Assembly: GCA_015062925.1 (NCBI GenBank)
Contig: SUTL01000002.1
Location: 1-60,954, forward strand
Direction of reading: 5' to 3'
DNA from: Methanobrevibacter thaueri
Lineage (GTDB): Archaea > Methanobacteriota > Methanobacteria > Methanobacteriales > Methanobacteriaceae
Length of the DNA stretch: 60,954 bases
The translations under genes were made by a program, and so were the position numbers. This document shows positions 8,077 through 18,954 of this stretch, piece after piece. The notes below the pieces were generated by a model. The model was given only the letters and a program-made list of their open reading frames with translations. It had not been told where the DNA came from and made no database searches. The stretch's first letter is position 1, and each line of letters opens with the position of its first letter.

Positions 8077-10704
8077 ATGAGTGGTTATCAGTTCAAATTC
8101 TCAATTATAATGGCAGTATACAATGTCGAAGATTACCTTGGTGAATCCGTTGATTCGATAGTTAAGCAAACACTGAATTTTAAAGACAATATCCAGCTTA
8201 TACTGGTTGATGATGGAAGCAAAGACAGATCAGTTGAAATAGCCCGAGAATACGAACGGAAATATCCTGAAAATGTCATTGTAATTGAAAAGGAAAACGG
8301 TGGTCAGGCCAGTGCCCGTAATATTGGTTTGAAATATGCAAAGGGAAAATATGTAAACTTCCTTGACAGTGACGACTACATATCAAGAAACACTCTGAAG
8401 GACGTTTACGATTTTTTTGAAGCACATGATGGTGAAATTGATATTGTAGCCATTCCCATGATGCTGTTTGAAAGGGTTGAAGGACCGCACCGTCTAAACT
8501 ACAAGTTTGAAACAAGCAGGGTTATTAATTTGGATGATGATCCCAACAATCCTCTGCTTTCCTCTTCATCATCTTTTATAAGATATGACTCGATTAAGGA
8601 CTATGAATTTGACACCGAACTTGTCAACCTTGAAGATGCACTGATAATCAGCAAGATTCTGCTTGAAAAAAGACAGTATGGTGTAATAAACACTGCAAAC
8701 TATTACTACCGTCAGAGAATTACCAAAAATTCCACTGTTGATGGTGTTGAATCCAAAAAGAGATATTATACCGACAGGCTGAAAGGGTTTTATCTGCATC
8801 TGATTGATTACTGTATGGAAAAGTGCGGTGAAGTTCCTCTGTTCATACAGTATCTGATGGCATATGATTTGCAGTGGCTTTTAAGGGTGCAGCGCCTGGA
8901 AGTATTTGACAGTGATGAAGAAATAAAAGAGTTCAGGGATACTCTTGATGAAGTTTTAAGCTATATTAAAAAGGAGGTAGTTTACGATAATGAAAACATC
9001 ACATTCTATGTCTATCCTTTCTTTTTATACATGCTCGGTGAAGAAAAATTCATCAGTTATGATGATGACCTTTCACTAAATGTCGGTGAGTGTGAATACG
9101 ACATATTCACCCGTCATAAAATATGGCTTGATATAGTTGAAATAAAAAATAACATGTTAAACATTTCCGGAATATTCCTTTCCGGTTTTTTGGGAGACAA
9201 CATTACCATTAAACTGATTGTTGAAGACAGGGAATATGAGTGCCGCAAGGTCAAATACAATACTCCTGAGCGAAACACCCATTATTTCCTGGATATTGTA
9301 TGGAAATACTGTACCAATTTTGATGTAAGCATTCCGATAACACCAAACAAAAAGTACTCGTTAAAGTTCATGGTGAATTACACCGATGACAGCACTTCTG
9401 TTTGGTTTGAATCAACAATTGGAATGAATCACAGTGCACCTTTATCAGATTTCAGTGCATATATGGTTAAAAAACCGTATATGGTGCTGTTCCAATACTC
9501 AAAATTACATGTCTTACCGTATAATCCTTTGATGATGCTTAAATATGAGTACAGTAATGTTAAAAAGATTCTTTCAGACCGTCCGGACTTTTTCATGTAT
9601 TCCGTTTTCATGAGGATTATATATTTCATTTTATATCCGTTTTACCGCAATCGCAGGATATGGCTTTTCAATGACCGTCCGGAATTTGCAGATGACAATG
9701 CAAAACACCTTTTTAAATACAGTGTCGCAAAGAACGACGGAATTAAGAAATATTTTGTTGTCAAGAAAAATTCCGAGTCTTTTGCTGAACTCAAAAGGAT
9801 TGACAAGAAAATTGTTCCATTCAATTCCCTGAAACACAGAGTACTGTATCTCTTTGCAGAAAATATCATTTCATCATATGTAAATGATGATTTCACAAAT
9901 CCGTTTTTCGACAAGAAACCCGAATTGTATGCCGGTTTCAAGTCATTCAGTCAGTTCTTCCTGCAGCATGGTGTAACAAAAGATGACATATCCAGATTTG
10001 TCAAGAAATATAATCACAATCTGTCAATGATTGTCACTGTTTCTGATTATGAACGCGAATCCTTCTTGAAAGAGGGTTACAATTATGATGAGTCCATAAT
10101 TCCTGTTGTAGGTTTTCCGAGATACGACAATCTGAAAAGCAATCTGGCCAAAAAGCAGATACTATTTATGCCAACATGGAGACTGCAGTTTGACAGTGAA
10201 AATTCATTTGTGAATTCAGATTATTACAGTTCGTTGCATGATGTTTTGAATAATTCCCAATTATTGGATTTGATTGAAAATGAAGGCTATAAACTTGTGT
10301 TCAAGCCACATGCCGAGCTGGTGAAATATTTTGATCTGTTAACAATTGATGAGAGGGTTGCTGTTTCTCGTGATGATTCATATCAGGACCTTTTCAATTC
10401 ATCACAACTTCTTATAACTGATTTTTCATCAGTATTCTTTGATTTTGCATATTTGAAAAAACCGGTCATATACTTCCAGCCGAATGATGATTACCACTAT
10501 GATGACGGTTACTTCGATTATGAAACAATGGGCTTTGGTGAGGTTATTAAGGATAATTCTGGTTTATTCTTGAAAATAAGGAGCTATTTAAATAACGGAT
10601 GCATCATGGAAGATGAATTTAAGGATAATGTGGATAAATTCTTCAAGTATACAGATAAAAATAATTCAAAAAGGGTTTATGAATGGATTTTAGAACATAG
10701 TTAA
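8077..10704 (+). CDS. Bifunctional GT2 glycosyltransferase / CDP-glycerol glycerophosphotransferase (TagF/TagB-like)
   Basis: N-terminal GT2 (FSIIMAVYNVEDYL, LVDDGSKD, NFLDSDD); C-terminal FLQHGVTKDDISRF, VGFPRYDNL, FKPHAEL, LLITDFSSVFFDFAYLKKPVIYF typical of the glycerophosphotransferase family. Confidence 0.9.
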   Translation: MSGYQFKFSIIMAVYNVEDYLGESVDSIVKQTLNFKDNIQLILVDDGSKDRSVEIAREYERKYPENVIVIEKENGGQASARNIGLKYAKGKYVNFLDSDDYISRNTLKDVYDFFEAHDGEIDIVAIPMMLFERVEGPHRLNYKFETSRVINLDDDPNNPLLSSSSSFIRYDSIKDYEFDTELVNLEDALIISKILLEKRQYGVINTANYYYRQRITKNSTVDGVESKKRYYTDRLKGFYLHLIDYCMEKCGEVPLFIQYLMAYDLQWLLRVQRLEVFDSDEEIKEFRDTLDEVLSYIKKEVVYDNENITFYVYPFFLYMLGEEKFISYDDDLSLNVGECEYDIFTRHKIWLDIVEIKNNMLNISGIFLSGFLGDNITIKLIVEDREYECRKVKYNTPERNTHYFLDIVWKYCTNFDVSIPITPNKKYSLKFMVNYTDDSTSVWFESTIGMNHSAPLSDFSAYMVKKPYMVLFQYSKLHVLPYNPLMMLKYEYSNVKKILSDRPDFFMYSVFMRIIYFILYPFYRNRRIWLFNDRPEFADDNAKHLFKYSVAKNDGIKKYFVVKKNSESFAELKRIDKKIVPFNSLKHRVLYLFAENIISSYVNDDFTNPFFDKKPELYAGFKSFSQFFLQHGVTKDDISRFVKKYNHNLSMIVTVSDYERESFLKEGYNYDESIIPVVGFPRYDNLKSNLAKKQILFMPTWRLQFDSENSFVNSDYYSSLHDVLNNSQLLDLIENEGYKLVFKPHAELVKYFDLLTIDERVAVSRDDSYQDLFNSSQLLITDFSSVFFDFAYLKKPVIYFQPNDDYHYDDGYFDYETMGFGEVIKDNSGLFLKIRSYLNNGCIMEDEFKDNVDKFFKYTDKNNSKRVYEWILEHS

Positions 10705-11723
10705 TGTCTGATGTGGTTTCTGAATTTTTTCAGGGATTTTTTAATCTTTTCCTGCTGGGTTTCATTATCTGTAAGTGTAACTTTTTGGATTGGTTCATCC
10801 GAATAATTAATGCTCATGTTCTTTTTGGATACCAGTTCACTGATTTTTGCATTAATATCTCGTTCATTATTCAGCCTGATTTCATTCAGAAGTTTTTCAC
10901 GTTTATAGCGTCTGATTTTCTTATTTAGTTCTTCAGTTTCACCTAACAGTTCATTACGCTTGATGATGTCGTTCAGCTGTTTTGTCATGTCTTCAAAGTA
11001 TCTTGGCTCATAATGGAGGGATGATACTTCCCATAGGGTTTTTTCATACGCTCTGGTGCTTTTGTCAAATTCCAGAACGTCAACATCAAAATTCTCCAGG
11101 ATATACTCATCCAACAGGTCACGATATTGATTGTATCTTTCAGCCTCCTTTCTGAATGATTTGATTTCTTTGACAGATCCGTCTGCCATAAGCATTTGGG
11201 AAACGTGCCTTGCAGGATTTAGGATAATTTTCAAATCAGGGCAGTTTTCATTTAAATATTTGAAAAACAAGTCACAATTCTTTTTCCATAGTTCGAAATA
11301 CTCTTCGGTGTCTGTGTTAATTTTTAAAAAGCGTTTATGTTTTAAATTTTTAAAGAAATCTGTTTTGTTCAGTTTTATATTGTTGGTAATGTACTGGTTG
11401 TTGTCTATTTCAACGATTCCGAAGTTCACGTCATAATAAGTGTCAATCAGCATGTATTCGAATTTGTTTTCTTTCAAATCTCTAAGAAAGACTTTGGTCA
11501 GGTCGTTCCATATCCATGTTGAAAAGTTTATGTTTTTGTTGTTTTCAGGGTATAATTTAACAGTTTCATCTGAAACTTCAATAGGTTTCTGCATTATGCT
11601 TATAAAAGATAGTCGGATTCCTGTTCGGCCAATAGAAAAATAATCTTTATAATTTTTGTTCACTTCGCTGTAGAACAGATCTCTGCATGTGCATGAACCA
11701 AAAACAGTAAAATTACTTACCAT
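10701..11723 (-). CDS. DUF6270-like protein (GSC...HY, SGNH-like putative esterase/transferase) with C-terminal coiled coil
   Basis: FTVFGSCTCRDLF, SFISIMQKP, ILNPARHVSQM, SLHYEPRYFEDM; same motif order as 20255-21571. Confidence 0.65.
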   Translation of the reverse strand: MVSNFTVFGSCTCRDLFYSEVNKNYKDYFSIGRTGIRLSFISIMQKPIEVSDETVKLYPENNKNINFSTWIWNDLTKVFLRDLKENKFEYMLIDTYYDVNFGIVEIDNNQYITNNIKLNKTDFFKNLKHKRFLKINTDTEEYFELWKKNCDLFFKYLNENCPDLKIILNPARHVSQMLMADGSVKEIKSFRKEAERYNQYRDLLDEYILENFDVDVLEFDKSTRAYEKTLWEVSSLHYEPRYFEDMTKQLNDIIKRNELLGETEELNKKIRRYKREKLLNEIRLNNERDINAKISELVSKKNMSINYSDEPIQKVTLTDNETQQEKIKKSLKKFRNHIRH

Positions 11724-11866
11724 AACTTCCCCCTCAACTGTAAATATTATTATACTTTATTGATAACTATTAATTAATGTTGTGATAGGTAAATTTTAAA
11801 TAATATCTTTTGAATATATCTATTTATATATAAAAATCTTTTTTTGATTGTAATGAGGGGGATAAA

Positions 11867-14566
11867 TTGGCTAAAAATCAATATTTTAAATTTTCAGTAG
11901 TAATGGCTATTTACAATACTGGTGAATTTTTAAGACCTGCTATAGATTCAGTTATTAATCAGAGCATAGGATTTGAAGAGAATATTCAACTGATACTGGT
12001 TGATGACGGAAGCACTGACAATTCAAAGGAAATCTGTCTGCAATATCAGAAAACATATCCTGATAACATTGAGGTAATATCACAGGAAAATTCAGGCCAG
12101 GCCAGTGCACGTAACAACGGAATAAAACACGTCAAAGGGGAATATGTGAATTTTCTTGACAGTGATGACTGCATTTCCGAAAATGCCTTTGAAGATGTTT
12201 ATGAATTTTTCCAAGACCATGACAGTGAAATAGATCTTGTTGCAATCCCTATGAAATTTTTCGGAAGAAAAACATCCTCTCATATGTTGAACCCTAAATT
12301 CAGTGAAACAAGGGTTGTCGATTTGGTTGAAGAGCCGAATTATCCTCAGTTATCTTCATCCTCTGCATTTTTTAAAAAGGATGTCCTTAAAAAATATACT
12401 TTTCCAACAAATGTTTCATTTTCCGAAGATTCAATTTTAATAAATAAACTGCTTTTGGAAAAGAAGAAATACGGTCTTGTCAATACTGCAATGTATTATT
12501 ACAGGAAAAGGGAAGATACTGCTTCGACAATGGATAATGTTGATACCAAAAAGGAGTATTTCACAGATAAATTAAAGTATTATTATCTTGAACTCATCAA
12601 TTATGCACTGGAGAAGGAAGGTGAAGTTCCAAACTTCCTCCAGTATACTCTGGCTTATGATCTGCAGTGGATGCTTAAACAGCCTAATTTGGATGTTTTG
12701 GAAACTGAAGAAGAAAAAGATGAATTCTGGGATTATTTAAATCAGGTAACTAGTTATATCCGTGACTCAGCAATCATTCACAACAGATTTGTTACAAATA
12801 CTAATTTTTTACCGTTTTTCCTTCATTTCAAGACAAAGGATTTGCATGTGGAATGCCGTGACGGGGATGTCTTTTTCAAAACAAATACTTATCAGATTGA
12901 CAGTCTTGCCCGCCATAACCTTTGGATGGATATAGTGGCCATTAAAGATGGTGTTCTGACTCTGGCAGGCTTGTTGCACACCAATTTTGATAATCAGAAC
13001 ATGTCATTTGAAGCCATTAAGGAAAAAAATGGTGAAAAAGAATCATTCATTGCAAAGTATGTCAAATACACTCCAAGGGAAGACACTACTTATTTGGATG
13101 TTCCATGGAGATTCAAATACAATTTTGAATTTAAAATTCCAATAACTGATTGTGAGGAATTTAAACTAAAAATTAAAACAAATTATCACAAAGATGGTGA
13201 TGCCACTAATTTCAGTAAAGACAATGTTGCATCAGTCTTCAATGAAATCAAATTTTCAAATCATGCCAGAATGTCTGAAATAAGCAATTATTTAATTAAA
13301 GATGGTTTGATGGTCGTATTTGATAATAACCTATTTCATATCCGGCCATATGCATTCAAATCAATGATTAAAAGAGAATTATGTGTGATATTTAAAATTT
13401 TAAAGTCTAACAAGGAATTTTCCGGAAGAGCATTCGGGTTAAGGTTATTGTATCTCTTTGCATATCTGTTCTTTAAGAGAAAAAACGATATTTATCTCTT
13501 TATGGATCGTGAAAATGTGGCCGATGACAATGCAATGCATCTGTTCAGATATGCCCAAAATATTGATGATGGTATTGAAAAATACTTTGTTCTGGAAAAG
13601 GACAGTAAGGATTATAAAGCAATGCAGAAAATAGGCAATGTTTTAGGTTACAAATCACTGAAGCACAAATTATATTATTTATTTGCCGATAAAATAATTT
13701 CTACACATCCTTATGAAACGGTTCTCAATCCGTTTTTTGTATATGGTGAAGATGAAAGACCATTTTATGCAGGATTATTGACTCATCAACTGTATTTCTT
13801 GCAGCACGGTGTTACAAAGGACAATATTTCTGGGTGGCTGACAAAATATGATAAAAACTTATCTTTGATAGTTACAGTATCTGAAAAGGAAAGGGAATCA
13901 TTTTTTGATGAAGGATATACATTTGATGAGGATGTTGTTCAGGTATTGGGTTTTCCTAGATATGACAATCTGAAAAATGATAATGTCAAAAAGGAGATAC
14001 TGATTATTCCGACATGGCGTAAGTACTTAAGGGGAAACAGGGAGGCATTTCTACACTCTGAATATTTCAAAAGCCTAAACTCAATGTTGAGCAGTGAAAA
14101 GTTGATTGAACTGGCGGATAAATTCGGATATCGGATAATTTTCAAACCTCATCCTGAATTGGACCAGTACATGGGTGATAGTGACGAAAGATATAGGGAT
14201 TTATTGGATATTAATGAAAACATCAAGTTATCAACTGAAGAATCATATCAGGAGCTATTAAATAATGCAGCATTATTAATAACTGATTATTCATCAGTAT
14301 TCTTTGATTTTGCTTATCTGAAAAAACCGTTAATCTATTACAGAGCCCGTGATGATTATCATTATGAGGAAAACTACTTTGACTATGAGACAATGGGATT
14401 TGGTGATGTAATAGAAGATACTGATGATTTGTTTGATAAAATAAGTAAATATTTGGAATCTGATTGTAAAATGGAAGAAAAATATCAAAAAAGAGTCGAC
14501 GAATTCTTTAAATTTAATGATAGAAACAACTGTAAAAGGGTTTACGAATGGATAAAAAAGGATTAG
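11867..14566 (+). CDS. Bifunctional GT2 / CDP-glycerol glycerophosphotransferase, paralog of 8077-10704
   Basis: TTG start after GAGGGGG; VVMAIYNTGEF, LVDDGSTD, NFLDSDD; FLQHGVTKDNISGWL, LGFPRYDNL, FKPHPEL, LLITDYSSVFFDFAYLKKPLIYY. Confidence 0.9.
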   Translation: MAKNQYFKFSVVMAIYNTGEFLRPAIDSVINQSIGFEENIQLILVDDGSTDNSKEICLQYQKTYPDNIEVISQENSGQASARNNGIKHVKGEYVNFLDSDDCISENAFEDVYEFFQDHDSEIDLVAIPMKFFGRKTSSHMLNPKFSETRVVDLVEEPNYPQLSSSSAFFKKDVLKKYTFPTNVSFSEDSILINKLLLEKKKYGLVNTAMYYYRKREDTASTMDNVDTKKEYFTDKLKYYYLELINYALEKEGEVPNFLQYTLAYDLQWMLKQPNLDVLETEEEKDEFWDYLNQVTSYIRDSAIIHNRFVTNTNFLPFFLHFKTKDLHVECRDGDVFFKTNTYQIDSLARHNLWMDIVAIKDGVLTLAGLLHTNFDNQNMSFEAIKEKNGEKESFIAKYVKYTPREDTTYLDVPWRFKYNFEFKIPITDCEEFKLKIKTNYHKDGDATNFSKDNVASVFNEIKFSNHARMSEISNYLIKDGLMVVFDNNLFHIRPYAFKSMIKRELCVIFKILKSNKEFSGRAFGLRLLYLFAYLFFKRKNDIYLFMDRENVADDNAMHLFRYAQNIDDGIEKYFVLEKDSKDYKAMQKIGNVLGYKSLKHKLYYLFADKIISTHPYETVLNPFFVYGEDERPFYAGLLTHQLYFLQHGVTKDNISGWLTKYDKNLSLIVTVSEKERESFFDEGYTFDEDVVQVLGFPRYDNLKNDNVKKEILIIPTWRKYLRGNREAFLHSEYFKSLNSMLSSEKLIELADKFGYRIIFKPHPELDQYMGDSDERYRDLLDINENIKLSTEESYQELLNNAALLITDYSSVFFDFAYLKKPLIYYRARDDYHYEENYFDYETMGFGDVIEDTDDLFDKISKYLESDCKMEEKYQKRVDEFFKFNDRNNCKRVYEWIKKD

Positions 14567-14584
14567 ATAAAAAAAATTATCTAA
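14563..14584. terminator. Inverted repeat spanning both stop codons of a convergent gene pair; possible bidirectional terminator
   Basis: TTAGATAA(14563-14570)-AAAAAA-TTATCTAA(14577-14584). Confidence 0.45.
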
Positions 14585-15545
14585 GTTGAATTTTAGCCAA
14601 CTGTTCATTGCTTGCCTTTTCAGCATCTTTAAGATAATGATCACAAACTTCGTTAACTTCACCCATTTCCACCATGTTTCCATGGTCAATCCAGATGGCT
14701 TTATCACAGATGTCTCTGACTTGTGGGATGGAGTGTGAAACGAATAATACGGTAGTGCCACTGTCCATTAAATATTTTATTTTATCTCTGCTTTTTTTCT
14801 TGAAGTTAACGTCTCCAACTCCTAAAATTTCATCAACAATTAAAATATCTGGGTTTACTGCAGTAGCTATTGAAAAACCAAGTTTTGCAAGCATACCTGA
14901 TGAATAATTTTTGATAGGAATATCAATATATTCTCCAAGTTCGGAAAATTCTATAATTTCATCCATTTTGCTTTCTACGAATTTTTTACTGTATCCTAGA
15001 ACTGCTCCGTTTAATAATATGTTTTGCCTTCCTGAGTAATTATGATCAAAACCGGCGCCTAATGATAATAAAGGTGAAATGGAACCATATGTTTTTACTT
15101 CTCCCTTGTCTGGAGGGTATATGCCAGTAATAACATTTAATAAAGTTGATTTTCCAGCACCGTTATATCCGATAATTCCAACTTTTTCTCCTTTATAAAT
15201 TTTGAATGAAATGTTGTTTAAAGCATGTATTTTCGTTATTTTGGATTTATCCCTTCTTAAAGTGCGAATAAAAGTTTCTTTTAGTGTATCAACTTTTTCA
15301 GCTTCAACTTTAAATGTTAAATCCAGATTAGTTACTTCAATTGAAATTTTTCTGTCTGAATCAGGTACTATGTTTGATATGATGGAATCAATATTTTGTT
15401 TTTCTTTTTGTATTTTTGGTTTTTCTATTGTTCGGGTTTTAAATTGTGTTTTTGTTCCATCTATTTGTTGTTGAGAAGTTACATTATTATTTATTTCATA
15501 TGATGAATTATTTTCTTTAATTTTTGAATTATTATCTAAACTCAT
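14577..15545 (-). CDS. Polysaccharide/teichoic-acid ABC exporter, ATP-binding subunit (TagH/Wzt/RfbE-like)
   Basis: Walker A GYNGAGKSTLL, signature NYSSGMLAKLGFSIA, Walker B ILIVDEILGVGD; unusual Ser/Asn/Gln/Lys-rich N-terminal extension. Confidence 0.9.
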   Translation of the reverse strand: MSLDNNSKIKENNSSYEINNNVTSQQQIDGTKTQFKTRTIEKPKIQKEKQNIDSIISNIVPDSDRKISIEVTNLDLTFKVEAEKVDTLKETFIRTLRRDKSKITKIHALNNISFKIYKGEKVGIIGYNGAGKSTLLNVITGIYPPDKGEVKTYGSISPLLSLGAGFDHNYSGRQNILLNGAVLGYSKKFVESKMDEIIEFSELGEYIDIPIKNYSSGMLAKLGFSIATAVNPDILIVDEILGVGDVNFKKKSRDKIKYLMDSGTTVLFVSHSIPQVRDICDKAIWIDHGNMVEMGEVNEVCDHYLKDAEKASNEQLAKIQLR

Positions 15546-15554
15546 TTTAATCCT

Positions 15555-16322
15555 CTAGAATTTCATTGTAACTTTTTTCTCATATTTTTTAAAAATTATA
15601 ATTCCAAGCAATAAAACAATCACAGATATTAAAAGTGAGTTGACTATATTAAGTAAATCTGGAATTGCACCATAAACAACAAAGTCTCTAAATTGGTCAA
15701 TAATCCAAAACATTGGATTCAAAATCATAACACTATGGAATGGTTCTGGAATTATATCCATTGGATAAAAAATTGCACAACCATACATTACCATCATAGT
15801 AATTACTCCCCATAAATGTTGGATATCTGTATAATACACACATACAATAGATAAAATAAATCCAATTCCAGTTATAAATAGGAATACTGAAATTATAGGT
15901 ATAATTGCTAATGGTATTGTCAAATAGAATGTAGATCCAGTTACAAGCATTACTCCAAATAAAATAATTAATGAAATTATGAAATTTAAGAACTCGGAGA
16001 TAACTCCCCCTAATATAAATATGAATTTTGGGGCGGGTGTTCTTTTGAGTATATTCTGATTTCCTTTTATGGCCATCATAGTTACATTAGTAGCGGCACT
16101 AAAAAAATCATAGATGCAACGTCCTGATAAGAGGTAAACTGGATAATTTTCAACACGGCCTGTAAATAATGCTGAAAAGATGATAGTTAAAATAATCATT
16201 ATTAATAATGGTTTTAAAACACTCCATAATATTCCTAAAACAGAACCTTTGTATTTTGATGAAAAATTTTTTTTAACTATTTCTTCTAATAAAAATCTTC
16301 CATTTTCATTAATTAAATTCAT
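15555..16322 (-). CDS. Polysaccharide/teichoic-acid ABC exporter, permease subunit (TagG/Wzm-like)
   Basis: ABC-2 type membrane protein: NFSSKYKGSVLGILWSVLKPLLIMIILTIIFSALF, YPMDIIPEPFHSVMILNPMFWIIDQFRDFVVYG. ATG 16322 is preceded by GTGGAT. Confidence 0.9.
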   Translation of the reverse strand: MNLINENGRFLLEEIVKKNFSSKYKGSVLGILWSVLKPLLIMIILTIIFSALFTGRVENYPVYLLSGRCIYDFFSAATNVTMMAIKGNQNILKRTPAPKFIFILGGVISEFLNFIISLIILFGVMLVTGSTFYLTIPLAIIPIISVFLFITGIGFILSIVCVYYTDIQHLWGVITMMVMYGCAIFYPMDIIPEPFHSVMILNPMFWIIDQFRDFVVYGAIPDLLNIVNSLLISVIVLLLGIIIFKKYEKKVTMKF

Positions 16323-16624
16323 AAAATCCACTTATTTTTTTTAAAAGTTATGTTATAAACTTTTGTTTAATATATTATTTAAATTATATTATTGAAATTA
16401 ATTTTTATTATTTGATGATATTCTATGGTGCAATAGTGTATTCTTTTTCAATAAAAAGTTATTGTACTGTTTATCAATTTTTAATTGATTTATATTTTTA
16501 ATTACTTTATTACTTAATTTATCTAACTATTTCATTTGTTAATATTATGTTTTATAATTTAATAACATATTTATAATATTTTATAAAATATTATATATAA
16601 CAAAGTATTTTGGAGGTATTAAGT

Positions 16625-17479
16625 TTGAAAGCAGTTATCCCTGCTGCGGGTTTTGGAACTAGATTTTTGCCCGCTACTAAGGCTCAACCTAAGGAGATGT
16701 TGCCTGTTTATGATAAACCGACAATTCAGTATGTTATTGAGGAAGCTGTGGCTTCTGGTATTGATGATATTTTAATTGTCACAGGTAGAAATAAGAGATC
16801 TATTGAAGATCATTTCGATAAGTCATTTGAGCTTGAACAGACTTTGCAGAGTGCAGGTAAGGATGATAGGTTAAAACAAGTTCGTGCAATCACAGACTTG
16901 GCAGATATCTGCTACGTAAGGCAGAAAGAACAAAAAGGATTAGGTGATGCAATATACTGTGCAAAAAAACACGTTGATGGTCAACCTTTTGCCGTCCTTT
17001 TGGGTGATTCTATTACTAAAGGCCAGGTTCCTTGTACTAAGCAGTTAATTGATGTTTATGAAAAGTATGGTTCATCCGCTATCTCTCTTGAAGAAGTTTC
17101 AAAGGAAAAAGTAGAAAGATATGGAATTATCAAAGGAGATGAAGTTGAAAAAAATGTTTATAATATTACAAAATTGGTGGAAAAGCCATTGGCGCACCAA
17201 GCACCGTCAAATTTAGCAATCATGGGTAGATACGTATTATTGCCGGACATTTTCGACAAAATCGACGAAACGAATCCTGGTGTGGGTGGAGAAATCCAAC
17301 TAACCGACGCACTCCAAAAATTAGATGCAATCTACGGTGTCACATTCGAAGGAAAAACCTACGACATAGGAAACAGATTTGAATGGCTAAAAACATCAAT
17401 CGAATTCGCAATGGGCGATGACGAATTCAAAGATGATTTGATGAGGTATATGGGAGAAATTATTAATGAAAATAAATAA
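16625..17479 (+). CDS. galU: UTP--glucose-1-phosphate uridylyltransferase
   Basis: (L/M)KAVIPAAGFGTRFLPATKAQPKEMLPVYDKPTIQYVIEEA; TTG 16625 placed after GGAGG; the ORF-track TTG at 16610 overlaps the Shine-Dalgarno. Confidence 0.92.
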   Translation: MKAVIPAAGFGTRFLPATKAQPKEMLPVYDKPTIQYVIEEAVASGIDDILIVTGRNKRSIEDHFDKSFELEQTLQSAGKDDRLKQVRAITDLADICYVRQKEQKGLGDAIYCAKKHVDGQPFAVLLGDSITKGQVPCTKQLIDVYEKYGSSAISLEEVSKEKVERYGIIKGDEVEKNVYNITKLVEKPLAHQAPSNLAIMGRYVLLPDIFDKIDETNPGVGGEIQLTDALQKLDAIYGVTFEGKTYDIGNRFEWLKTSIEFAMGDDEFKDDLMRYMGEIINENK

Positions 17480-17530
17480 CATAATTTATTATAGTTAAAA
17501 TAGGAGATTATTTTCTTAAGGTGTTTTTCA

Positions 17531-18943
17531 ATGAGTGATGTTAAAGTTTCTATTATTATTCCGGTTTATAACCCTGGAAATTTACTAATAAACTGTTTAA
17601 ATTCGGTTAAAGACCAAACTTTACAAGAAATTGAAGTATTATGTATTGATGATGGTTCTACAGATAATTCTTTAGAAATTTTAAATGATTATTCCAATAA
17701 AGATTCTCGTTTTAAAATTTTTACTCAAAAAAATCAAGGTGCTGGTTTTGCAAGAAATGTCGGAATTAATAATGCTGGAGGGGAATTTATTATTTTTTTA
17801 GATTCTGATGATTGGATTGAAAGTGATATGTGTGAAATTTTATACAATCAGGCAAAATCATTGGGTGTTGATTTAATGTTATTTAATTCAATTAGACATC
17901 TTGAAGATAATAAGACCCGTGATTTGATTCATTTTGACAATAATTTTAATGAAAATTATAAAAAGTTCACTTTCAATTATAAATACATTAAGGATAAAGT
18001 GATGAATGGTTATTTTGGAGTAATATGGACTAAATTTTATAAAACTTCATTTATTAAAGAAAACGATATTTTTTTCACACAACATAAAATGTTCAATGAT
18101 GTTGAGTATCATATTAAATCATTATTATTGGCCAAATCAATTGCGTATTGCCCTAAAGTTCTTCATCATTACATGATGATTGGTCAGCCATCTTTACAAA
18201 GTTCTTATACTGGATCTTATGATTCAATTTGTTTTTATGATGTGATGGTTGGTGTTAGAGAATTTTTAATTAGTCATGATTTTATGGATGAATTCAGAAT
18301 AGAATTTTTAAATTATTCATTTTTTTATTTTAAATCAAAATTAAATGTCATGGATTCAAAATATAAATCAGAATATTTTTCTAAAATTAAAAGTTTCTTT
18401 GAAACAACTAATATTACTTTTTCAGAACTTAAAAAAATTAATCCCATTTATGTTAATTTTTATTTACATTTGATTAATTCATCAAGTTATGATCAATTTG
18501 AATTTTTAAACAGTCATTATGATGAAAGATTAATGAGTGTAATTGATTTAGATTATTTGCCAATAGAATTTGATGAATTTATTGAAAATTCATTTGAAAA
18601 TACTAATTGTTATATTAATGTTTTGGAAAATAATGTGCTTAAGTTAAATGAAGAGTTAGAATCTTCTAAACGAGATGTTGTTAATTTAAAAAGTAAAGCT
18701 AATAAATTAAATGAAAAAGAAATTTTAATCAATGATTTAAACGGTGATTTGAAGATTTTAAAACAGGACATAGCTAATTTGAAGTTAGAAATTGAAGAAT
18801 TGTCCTTTTCAAAAATTAAATTAGAAAATGAAATTAAATATCTTAAAAATAATAATTATAATTTAAGTGTTGAAAATAAAAAGTTGAAACAAGAAATTGA
18901 TGAAATTAAGTCATCAAAATTATGGAAATTAAAAAATATGTAA
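17531..18943 (+). CDS. GT2 glycosyltransferase with long C-terminal coiled coil
   Basis: VSIIIPVYNPGNLL, CIDDGSTDNSLEIL, IFLDSDD; heptad-like tail ending SSKLWKLKNM. Confidence 0.85.
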   Translation: MSDVKVSIIIPVYNPGNLLINCLNSVKDQTLQEIEVLCIDDGSTDNSLEILNDYSNKDSRFKIFTQKNQGAGFARNVGINNAGGEFIIFLDSDDWIESDMCEILYNQAKSLGVDLMLFNSIRHLEDNKTRDLIHFDNNFNENYKKFTFNYKYIKDKVMNGYFGVIWTKFYKTSFIKENDIFFTQHKMFNDVEYHIKSLLLAKSIAYCPKVLHHYMMIGQPSLQSSYTGSYDSICFYDVMVGVREFLISHDFMDEFRIEFLNYSFFYFKSKLNVMDSKYKSEYFSKIKSFFETTNITFSELKKINPIYVNFYLHLINSSSYDQFEFLNSHYDERLMSVIDLDYLPIEFDEFIENSFENTNCYINVLENNVLKLNEELESSKRDVVNLKSKANKLNEKEILINDLNGDLKILKQDIANLKLEIEELSFSKIKLENEIKYLKNNNYNLSVENKKLKQEIDEIKSSKLWKLKNM

Positions 18944-18954
18944 TGGTGAATTTT

